Positions 1 to 5,017 of a DNA stretch of 5,072 bases are shown one piece after another; the first letter of the stretch is position 1; every line of letters begins with the position of its first letter. Origin of the DNA: Clostridia bacterium (GTDB taxonomy: Bacteria; Bacillota; Clostridia; Oscillospirales; CAG-272); NCBI GenBank assembly GCA_017416885.1, contig JAFQAM010000322.1, positions 1 to 5,072 of the forward strand, read 5' to 3'. The notes under the pieces were generated by a model. The model was not told the origin of the DNA and did not search any database. It worked only from the letters and a program-made list of their open reading frames with translations. Made by a program: the position numbers and the translations under genes.

Positions 1-1
1 A

Positions 2-41
2 AGCCGTAGGCTATATCGAATTTGCGTAGCAAATATATCGA
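2..41. repeat. Two mini-hairpin units with ATATCGA linkers
   Basis: Unit one has arms AGCC (2-5) and GGCT (9-12) around a GTA loop (6-8), followed by the linker ATATCGA (13-19). Unit two has arms ATTTGC (20-25) and GCAAAT (29-34) around GTA (26-28), followed by ATATCGA (35-41). They match the last two units of the array at 4931-5017, so the left edge of this array is probably cut off by the window start. Confidence 0.85.
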
Positions 42-44
42 AAT

Positions 45-79
45 GTAGGGGATGGCGTCCTCGACATCCCGAAAATAAT
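45..79. repeat. 35-bp core intergenic repeat, copy 1
   Basis: The copy starts GTAGGGGATG and ends GAAAATAAT. It carries a perfect 6-bp stem, GGGATG (49-54) against CATCCC (65-70), around a 10-base loop. It is identical over 35 bp to 129-163 and 5021-5055. The family looks like a short REP-like intergenic repeat. No protein is encoded with it, so any movement would have to be driven from elsewhere. Confidence 0.85.
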
Positions 80-114
80 GGGTATTGAATAATGAATGTG
101 AATAGTGAAAAGGT

Positions 115-190
115 GCGACTTTGTCGCGGTAGGGGATGGCGTCCTCGACATCCCGAAAATAATAGATAATGAATAATTGTCGCGGTAGGG
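115..190. repeat. GCGAC/GTCGC hairpin and duplicated 14-bp word
   Basis: GCGAC (115-119) pairs perfectly with GTCGC (123-127) around TTT. The word TTGTCGCGGTAGGG occurs at 121-134, running into the second 35-bp core, and again at 177-190, where the sequence after GTAGGG diverges. The second occurrence looks like a decayed third repeat start. Confidence 0.7.
129..163. repeat. 35-bp core intergenic repeat, copy 2
   Basis: This copy is identical over 35 bp to 45-79, 84 bp away, including the stem GGGATG (133-138) and CATCCC (149-154). Upstream it is joined to a GCGAC/GTCGC hairpin, whereas copies 1 and 3 are joined to the ATATCGA hairpin units. The core can therefore sit next to different hairpin types. 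Confidence 0.85.
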
Positions 191-210
191 AAAGGACATT
201 ATTAATCATA

Positions 211-299
211 CGACCTTGTCGCAATTCATACGCGCTTGCTTGCAATTCATTATTAGAAAACGAATTGAATACTTTATATTCATTAATGCGACAAGGCCG
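211..299. repeat. Inverted-repeat intergenic element A
   Basis: The ends pair as CCTTGTCGC (214-222) and GCGACAAGG (288-296). This extends to 12 bp with one mismatch (211-222 against 288-299). Inside are a CGAC/GTCG mini-hairpin (211-221), ATTCA linkers (224-228 and 245-249), and CAATTC (243-248) against GAATTG (262-267). The 16-base word CCTTGTCGCAATTCAT (214-229) and the 13-base word TATTCATTAATGC (277-289) both recur in the spacer between the genes. The layout resembles a small non-autonomous repeat, but no target-site duplication is evident. Confidence 0.65.
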
Positions 300-357
300 C
301 ATTCTCCTTCGTCGCATTACACAAAACCGTAGGCGCAATTTTGTACACCTTGCTCAA

Positions 358-386
358 TTGATTTGTTTATAAAAATATGGTAAAAT
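358..386 (+). promoter_or_regulatory. Predicted sigma-A-type promoter of gene 1
   Basis: A -35 box TTGATT (358-363) and a -10 box TAAAAT (381-386) are separated by 17 bp. TGG directly before the -10 box gives an extended -10 (TGn). Transcription would start around 392-394, leaving a leader of about 30 nt. The call rests on motif and spacing only. The shared ATATGGTAAnAT around the -10 of both genes supports it. Confidence 0.65.
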
Positions 387-410
387 ATTAATGTAGCTAA
401 ATAAATCAAC

Positions 411-416
411 AAGGAG
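411..416 (+). promoter_or_regulatory. Ribosome binding site of gene 1
   Basis: AAGGAG lies 7 bases before the ATG at 424. It is a strong Shine-Dalgarno match and fixes the start codon. The context TCAACAAGGAG is nearly shared with the second gene. Confidence 0.9.
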
Positions 417-423
417 AAATACA

Positions 424-2712
424 ATGAAAAAGAAGCTATTATTAATCGCGTTGGCAGTAGTAATTTTATCCTTTGCTTTTGTTTTATCTGTTGGAGCAGC
501 GGAAACTAAAAATGATAAGGGAATTATCTATTCCGACAGCAACGAATTCGGTACAGTTAATATTCTTGATGTTATGACACCCGTAACATCCTCGGTAAAA
601 ACCGATGCCGAGAATTACACAACAACATATTATGAGCAGCACTCATTGGAGCAAAGAGTTGTTCTTGCAAACGGTGACGGCACATATTCAACCTATCCGT
701 CTGCATACATTATGAACCTTAATAACAACTACTATAAGCTTATGGCTGTAAACCCCGCAAAGCTTAATGCTCATACAGGCTACGAGTACACAATGGAAAG
801 CATTATCCGCTTTGAAATGCCTGAGGGAATTACAAGAATCGGTCACGATGAAAGAAGCGCTATCAACATTAAGCAAGCGGTAAACTGTGTATATTTATCA
901 CTCCCTGCTTCATATGATACATCAAGCGGCACTCAAATGGGAAGCGCATTCCAAGGAATGAGCAGTCTTGTAACTATTGATATGTCCAAGTGTACAAAAA
1001 TGGTATATGTAAACGGCAACTGGTTCAGAGACTGTACATCATTAACAACCATTTTATGGCCACAGTCCGGTCTTAAGGAAATCAGAAACGGCGCGTTTGT
1101 TAACTGCACAAGCTTAAAGACACTCGTTCTCCCCGAGGGAACAACCTTACCTGAGCATACACAAAATGACTACGGAGCATTTGGTAACTGTACATCACTT
1201 GAGTCTGTAACAATTCCAAGCTCAATGACAAATATCCACAAAAGAGCATTCCATAAATGCACATCTCTTACAACCATCAATTTCCCAGAGGGCGTTGATA
1301 TTACATTCCAGGACCACACATTTGCCGAAACAGGCGTTAACTCAATTTCCATTCCCGAAAGCATTACAGTATTAGGCAACTATATGTTCCAGAACTGTAA
1401 ATCACTTGCAACAGTAAAGTTCAACGGCACTAATCTGACAAAAATCGGTACCGCCGCATTTGAAAACTGTATAGGTCTTGGCAATATAGTTCTCCCTGAG
1501 GGCTTAACAACTCTTGGCAACTGCGCATTCAAGGGCTGTAAGGGCTTAACAAGCGTTACATTCCCAACAACACTTACAACCGTTGAGGACAGAGAGCATT
1601 TCTTAAATACTGCCCTTACTGAGGTTATCGGTCTTGAAAATACAAAGCTTACAAGAATTTCATATTCAATGTTCAGAGGCTTAAAAAGCTGGACACCTGA
1701 TGTTATCAAGCTTCCGAATACAGTAACATATATTGATACCTATGGCTTTGCCGATGTTGGCGTTAAGAAGGTTATCATAGGCGACGGTATGGTGGAAATC
1801 AAAAACGAAGCTTTCACAGGCTGTAAATCTATGATCGAGTTTGTTCTACCGTCAGGTCTTACAACTATTAACTTTAATAACAGCACCGCAAGACTGTTCT
1901 TTGTAACAAGCACAGATACAACATACCTTGAAACAATTAAATCAAAAGCAGGTGCATCTGCTATTGTTTCATACGAGAGCTATATGTCAAATCCGTTTGA
2001 ATATGAAACAGGCAAGTATGTAATTTCAGGTATGAATACCTGTGAAGCATTCTATGATAATCAGCACCAGCTTGATCCCGAAAAATCAAATGCTTGCGCA
2101 GGCATTTGCGCAAACTGTGGCTTGGCTGCGATTTCCGCAAATCCTATTCATAATTATATAACAACAATCGTATATGAAAACTATCTTTCATACGGCGTAA
2201 GAACACAAACCTGTCAGAACGAGGGCTGTACCCATAAAGCGAAGCCGTTTGTAACTGATGCAAATCCAATTATCCTTGGCTTCAAGGGCTTCTCCGTAAA
2301 GGAAAACGGTAACGGCATAACCTTCGGCTATTCATTCGATAAGAAAGCAATCGAGGAATTTGAAGCGATTTACGGTAAAGTTGAGCTTGGCTTCGTGGTT
2401 GCGGTTAAATCTTCCCTTGGCGAAAATGCGCCGCTTAAAGCAAACGGCGATAAATCAAGCGATAATGTGGTAAAAACAGCTATCACAGACAGAGCATCGG
2501 CTTACACAGGCGCAGACTTCATTCTCCGCGGCAATTGGGATGATATGGTTGACCTTGATGGTGATGAAGTAGCAGAAACAGATGTAAAGAAGGTTGAATT
2601 CTATATGGCAGGCTACATCATCGTAAACGGCGCTGTATCTTACCTCAACTATGGCGCTTCAGGTGCAACAGCAGGCACAGTTACATTCGAGCAAGCAAGC
2701 ACAGTAGCTTAA
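424..2712 (+). CDS. Secreted BspA-like leucine-rich-repeat surface protein (762 aa)
   Basis: This is a predicted exported cell-surface protein. Residues 1-26 form a Sec signal peptide: MKKK, a hydrophobic core, and a likely cleavage near VGAA-E. Residues 27 to about 130 are a non-repeat N-terminal region. From about 130 to 482 lies a BspA/LRR_5-type domain. I count about 13 copies of the (A/W/M)F-xx-C-x-(S/G)L hallmark between residues 175 and 470, alternating with LPxGLTxI-like strands. After a linker comes a Cys/His module (C558, C562, C565, H576, C597, C602) that could bind a metal, and then a module (614-762) of unknown function shared with the downstream gene. I see no LPXTG, dockerin, SLH domain or C-terminal membrane helix, so how it is held on the cell is unclear. 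Known BspA relatives act in adhesion or protein-protein binding; that role is inferred here. The start is fixed by the AAGGAG and the signal peptide. It has its own promoter and terminator. Confidence 0.93.
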   Translation: MKKKLLLIALAVVILSFAFVLSVGAAETKNDKGIIYSDSNEFGTVNILDVMTPVTSSVKTDAENYTTTYYEQHSLEQRVVLANGDGTYSTYPSAYIMNLNNNYYKLMAVNPAKLNAHTGYEYTMESIIRFEMPEGITRIGHDERSAINIKQAVNCVYLSLPASYDTSSGTQMGSAFQGMSSLVTIDMSKCTKMVYVNGNWFRDCTSLTTILWPQSGLKEIRNGAFVNCTSLKTLVLPEGTTLPEHTQNDYGAFGNCTSLESVTIPSSMTNIHKRAFHKCTSLTTINFPEGVDITFQDHTFAETGVNSISIPESITVLGNYMFQNCKSLATVKFNGTNLTKIGTAAFENCIGLGNIVLPEGLTTLGNCAFKGCKGLTSVTFPTTLTTVEDREHFLNTALTEVIGLENTKLTRISYSMFRGLKSWTPDVIKLPNTVTYIDTYGFADVGVKKVIIGDGMVEIKNEAFTGCKSMIEFVLPSGLTTINFNNSTARLFFVTSTDTTYLETIKSKAGASAIVSYESYMSNPFEYETGKYVISGMNTCEAFYDNQHQLDPEKSNACAGICANCGLAAISANPIHNYITTIVYENYLSYGVRTQTCQNEGCTHKAKPFVTDANPIILGFKGFSVKENGNGITFGYSFDKKAIEEFEAIYGKVELGFVVAVKSSLGENAPLKANGDKSSDNVVKTAITDRASAYTGADFILRGNWDDMVDLDGDEVAETDVKKVEFYMAGYIIVNGAVSYLNYGASGATAGTVTFEQASTVA

Positions 2713-2752
2713 ATAAATACCACAAAAAAGAGCAGATTTTCTGCTCTTTTTT
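2587..2752 (+). repeat. Near-identical 3' block of gene 1 (pairs with 4743-4909)
   Basis: From the KKVEF codons to the stop, 126 bp differ from the second gene at only 3 positions. Two of these change an amino acid (V to I, G to S) and one is silent. The match continues through TAAATAAATACCAC and the terminator, broken only by single-base length changes in the A-run, loop and T-run. Upstream of this block the two genes are clearly more divergent, so the boundary is abrupt. Confidence 0.9.
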
Positions 2753-2760
2753 GTATTTAT
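2713..2760 (+). terminator. Intrinsic terminator of gene 1, possibly bidirectional
   Basis: A 13-bp perfect stem (AAAAAAGAGCAGA at 2724-2736 against TCTGCTCTTTTTT at 2740-2752) encloses a TTT loop. The right arm ends in a run of six T. An outer pair, ATAAATAC (2713-2720) with GTATTTAT (2753-2760), extends the palindrome around a small CAC bulge. The A-run on the left would serve as a U-tract on the other strand, but no gene converges from the right. Confidence 0.92.
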
Positions 2761-2861
2761 CATGCAACCTTGTCGCAATTCATGTGCTTGCATAATTCAT
2801 GACCGAAGGTCAATTCATGCGTCAGCAATTCATTAATTGAAAACTCCATATTCATTAATGC
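2761..2861. repeat. Intergenic hairpin array with ATTCA linkers (element B)
   Basis: Four short palindromes are separated by the constant linker ATTCA (2778-2782, 2795-2799, 2813-2817, 2828-2832). They are GCAAC-CTT-GTCGC (2764-2776, one mismatch), TGTGC-TT-GCATA (2783-2794, one G-T wobble), TGACC-GAA-GGTCA (2800-2812, perfect), and TGC-GTCA-GCA (2818-2827, perfect). The element shares CCTTGTCGCAATTCAT and TATTCATTAATGC (2849-2861) with the element at 211-299, in the same order, so the two are diverged members of one family. Confidence 0.75.
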
Positions 2862-2885
2862 AAAAAAATTATATCAAATAAATAG

Positions 2886-2914
2886 TTGACAAAAAAGCCA
2901 TTATATGGTAACAT
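2886..2914 (+). promoter_or_regulatory. Predicted sigma-A-type promoter of gene 2
   Basis: A consensus -35 box TTGACA (2886-2891) lies 17 bp upstream of TAACAT (2909-2914). TGG before the -10 box gives an extended -10. Transcription would begin near 2920, leaving a leader of about 50 nt. TATACT at 2914-2919 is closer to the -10 consensus, but its 22-bp spacing is too long. Confidence 0.75.
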
Positions 2915-2955
2915 ATACTATGTATAGGTATCATTACTATATAAAAAATTCAACA

Positions 2956-2961
2956 AAGGAG
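2956..2961 (+). promoter_or_regulatory. Ribosome binding site of gene 2
   Basis: AAGGAG lies 8 bases before the ATG at 2970 and fixes the start. The surrounding TCAACAAAGGAGAAA and the first coding bases ATGAAAAAGAAGCT closely match those of gene 1. Confidence 0.9.
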
Positions 2962-2969
2962 AAAAAACA

Positions 2970-4868
2970 ATGAAAAAGAAGCTTTTAGTTTTCAGCGTGC
3001 TTGTAGTAGCAATTATGTGCTTATTTGCTATTTCAATTAGCGCGGCTTCAACAGAGGTTATCGATGGTGTGACATATTATTTAAATAATGGTTCAGCATC
3101 AATAACAAACGCAAACAAATCTGGTTGTACTATTGAAACTGTAATCGTTCCTGAGGTTGTAACAGGCAAAGACGGACAAGGATATACAGTTAAGGAAATC
3201 AACAATCAGGCATTCCAGGGCAACCAAAACATTAAGTATGTGTCCCTTCCATCCACATTAACAAAAATTGGACAACAGGCATTCCAAAACTGTTCAAATC
3301 TTGTATTTGTAGAGTTTAATGACAATACAAATGCGATGAACTGGCCAGGTTGCGGCGTGTTTGATAACTGTAAAGCATTGAAGGCGATTTCTTTACCTGA
3401 CGGACTTTCAAAAATTCCAGACCAATGCTTTAGAAATTGCGCAGAGCTTACAGCGGTTTACCTACCTTCATCATTACAATGGATTTCAGGCAATAAGGGC
3501 GATGATGGCGCAGGCTTCTACAACAACGCACAAATGTACTTTGTACAAAATTCATTTGATGTTGTTGATGAAAATGGCGACTTCTACACAGCAGAAAGCT
3601 TTAACGCTCCTGCAAAGCCATCTGTATATTTCTTCCCATCAGGACTTTTATATCTTTGCGGACACCATAACCATAACGGTAGCCACGCAATGGACGGGGC
3701 TGGTATGGTATCGAATACAGGTTATGACGATTTAGCAATTGCAAAATGTCAAAGCCTTAACTCTGTTTTAGTTCTTCCCGAAGGCTTTACAGGCTTTGAT
3801 GATGTAGCAAATAAGGGAAATCCTGACCAAAGAGGCGACACCGTTGGCAGTGGCTTAATCAGAAACTGTGCTACAAGCAGCAATCCAATCACACTTGTAT
3901 TTATGGGCAAGATTGACCGTGTTTCTATGGATAGAAAGAGCGGTGGTACACAGTATATGACATATGTATTTGCTAACGAAGCAAACACAAGCTTTGAAAA
4001 TACAAAAATCGGTACTTGGTTCAACACAAGTGACTCAGGTTACCAAAATCAAAATGAAATGTATGTAGTATTCTGCCACGCAAACAATGGCGCAGGTGCA
4101 AAATATAAGGTTGGCTTTAAGGGAACAGACGGCCAAACAAACTACCCTGTATTAACAAGCGAGCTTCAAGAGGGCGCTTCTGTACATGTAGTTAATCCAA
4201 ATAAAGCGCAAACTACTCCAGCTGATTGCGTAAATAACGCGGTAGCAACAAACTTCTGCTTCTGTGGCGCAGCTATGGGCACAAGCGAGGTTGAAAACTC
4301 TGCTCTCGGTCACGAGTTTGACCTTGAAAAGGGCGCTACAAAGCTTTCAATCGTATACGCTAACTACCTTGCAAACGGCGAGCTTAGCGTTAAGTGCGCA
4401 AGATGTGCTGAGTGTGCAAAGAGTGAAACAGCTCCAATCATTTCCGAGTTCAAGGGCTTCTCAGTAAGCGAAAAGGGTGACGGCATTACATTCGGTTATG
4501 CATTCAATAATGATGCAATTGCTGAGTTTGAAGCTGTTAATAAGTGCGAGGTTGAGCTTGGCTTCGTAGTAGCAGCAAAAGCTTTACTTGGCGAAAACGC
4601 GCCGCTAAAAGCTGACGGAGCTGCAGCAACAGATAAGGTGATTAAGGCTTCCGTTGCTAATGACGAATATACAGCAGCTGACTTCGTTCTCCGTGGCGCT
4701 TGGGAAGGCAATGTAACAATTAATGAAGCAGAAATCGACATTAAGAAGGTTGAATTCTATATGGCAGGCTACATCATCATAAACGGCGCTGTATCTTACC
4801 TCAACTATGGCGCTTCAGGTGCAACTGCAAGCACAGTTACATTCGAGCAAGCAAGCACAGTAGCTTAA
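2970..4868 (+). CDS. Secreted BspA-like LRR surface protein, paralogue (632 aa)
   Basis: This is a predicted exported surface protein related to the upstream gene. Residues 1 to about 26 are a Sec signal peptide (MKKK, hydrophobic core, ISISAA-S). Canonical LRR_5-type repeats lie at about 70-174, with four hallmarks: AFQGNQNI at 81, AFQNCSNL, VFDNCKAL and CFRNCAEL at 153. Residues of about 175-410 are a long, irregular section with scattered LRR-like strands (for example LVLPEGF) and a His-rich spot (C230, H232, H233, H235, H239). A Cys/His module follows (C420, C430, C432, H448, C476, C479, C482). The final module (488-632) is about 60% identical by eye to that of gene 1 over most of its length and nearly identical over the last 41 residues. 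I see no sorting signal or C-terminal membrane helix. Adhesion or ligand binding is inferred from the family. A promoter between the genes and a terminator before it argue for independent transcription. Confidence 0.92.
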   Translation: MKKKLLVFSVLVVAIMCLFAISISAASTEVIDGVTYYLNNGSASITNANKSGCTIETVIVPEVVTGKDGQGYTVKEINNQAFQGNQNIKYVSLPSTLTKIGQQAFQNCSNLVFVEFNDNTNAMNWPGCGVFDNCKALKAISLPDGLSKIPDQCFRNCAELTAVYLPSSLQWISGNKGDDGAGFYNNAQMYFVQNSFDVVDENGDFYTAESFNAPAKPSVYFFPSGLLYLCGHHNHNGSHAMDGAGMVSNTGYDDLAIAKCQSLNSVLVLPEGFTGFDDVANKGNPDQRGDTVGSGLIRNCATSSNPITLVFMGKIDRVSMDRKSGGTQYMTYVFANEANTSFENTKIGTWFNTSDSGYQNQNEMYVVFCHANNGAGAKYKVGFKGTDGQTNYPVLTSELQEGASVHVVNPNKAQTTPADCVNNAVATNFCFCGAAMGTSEVENSALGHEFDLEKGATKLSIVYANYLANGELSVKCARCAECAKSETAPIISEFKGFSVSEKGDGITFGYAFNNDAIAEFEAVNKCEVELGFVVAAKALLGENAPLKADGAAATDKVIKASVANDEYTAADFVLRGAWEGNVTINEAEIDIKKVEFYMAGYIIINGAVSYLNYGASGATASTVTFEQASTVA

Positions 4869-4909
4869 ATAAATACCACAAAAAGAGCAGATTTTTCTGC
4901 TCTTTTTTT
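4743..4909 (+). repeat. Near-identical 3' block of gene 2 (pairs with 2587-2752)
   Basis: This is the second copy of the shared 3' block: 126 bp of coding sequence with three differences, followed by an almost unchanged stop region and terminator stem. After the T-run the two copies lose similarity. The gene 1 copy goes on to GTATTTAT, while this one goes on to AGTGGTCAGTGG. Confidence 0.9.
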
Positions 4910-4915
4910 AGTGGT
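4875..4915 (+). terminator. Intrinsic terminator of gene 2
   Basis: GAGCAGA (4885-4891) pairs with TCTGCTC (4896-4902) around TTTT, flanked by five A on the left and seven T (4903-4909) on the right. An outer pair, ACCAC (4875-4879) with GTGGT (4911-4915), could extend the stem. That outer pair differs from the one around the gene 1 terminator. Confidence 0.92.
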
Positions 4916-4930
4916 CAGTGGTTGGTTCTC

Positions 4931-5017
4931 ATTTTGCAAAGCAAAATATATCGAATTTCGCTTGCGAAATATATCGAAGCCGTAGGCTATATCGAATTTG
5001 CGTAGCAAATATATCGA
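4931..5017. repeat. Tandem mini-hairpin array with ATATCGA linkers (four units)
   Basis: Four units, each a perfect short palindrome followed by the invariant linker ATATCGA, are joined without gaps. Unit 1 is ATTTTGC/GCAAAAT around AAA (4931-4954). Unit 2 is ATTTCGC/GCGAAAT around TT (4955-4977). Unit 3 is AGCC/GGCT around GTA (4978-4995). Unit 4 is ATTTGC/GCAAAT around GTA (4996-5017). Arm sequences differ between units but stay complementary, while the linker does not change. Units 3 and 4 are also present at 2-41. No function is known to me. Confidence 0.85.

Larger units (their letters stand above)
1..96. repeat. Left copy of exact 96-bp terminal direct repeat
   Basis: These 96 bases are identical to 4977-5072, at the very end of the window. 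The copy contains two mini-hairpin units, one 35-bp core repeat and the start of an AT-rich GAATAATGAA run. Because the identity starts at base 1 and stops at the last base, its true extent cannot be seen. It may be a real direct repeat, the overlap of a circular sequence, or an assembly overlap. Confidence 0.95.
1..423. other. Gene-free intergenic region rich in short palindromes and repeats
   Basis: No credible gene lies here. The stretch contains two mini-hairpin units (2-41), two copies of a 35-bp core repeat (45-79 and 129-163), a GCGAC/GTCGC hairpin (115-127), a duplicated 14-bp word (121-134 and 177-190), an inverted-repeat element (211-299), and an imperfect hairpin (ACAAAA at 321-326 against TTTTGT at 339-344, enclosing CC-GTA-GG). 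The promoter and ribosome binding site of the downstream gene fill the last 65 bases. Short open frames across it read straight through repeat copies and have no convincing ribosome binding site. Confidence 0.85.

Noticed and set aside
11..199. Minus-strand 62-aa open frame across the left repeats
   Set aside because: It reads through two copies of the 35-bp core, giving the peptide IIFGMSRTPSPT twice, and has no convincing ribosome binding site. It is a by-product of the repeat.
211..299. Insertion sequence or transposon
   Set aside because: There are inverted ends, but no transposase and no clear target-site duplication. At most it is a non-autonomous repeat.
169..372. Plus-strand 67-aa open frame upstream of gene 1
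   Set aside because: It covers the inverted-repeat element and part of the promoter of gene 1, has no Shine-Dalgarno sequence, and has an Arg/Leu-rich composition with no protein-like features.
1170..1709. Minus-strand frames of 69 and 109 aa inside gene 1
   Set aside because: They are shadows of the repetitive LRR coding sequence and lack start signals. The same holds for the other internal frames in both genes.
2040..2712. LPXTG, SLH or dockerin anchoring of the proteins
   Set aside because: The C-termini end in TFEQASTVA with no sorting motif, hydrophobic helix, positive tail or paired calcium-binding repeats.
3009..3020. Lipobox at Cys17 of the gene 2 signal peptide
   Set aside because: The residues before the Cys are A-I-M, which do not fit the [LVI]-[ASTVI]-[GAS]-C pattern, and a normal signal peptidase I site (ISISAA) lies downstream.
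4910..4930. GTGGTCA/GTGGTTG/GTTCTCA as a 7-bp tandem repeat
   Set aside because: Only two similar copies are present, one of them imperfect, and part of the first is used by the terminator stem. This is too little to call.
4931..5017. CRISPR array
   Set aside because: The period of 18-24 bp is too short, the variable parts are palindromes rather than unique spacers, the constant part is only 7 bp, and no cas gene is visible.
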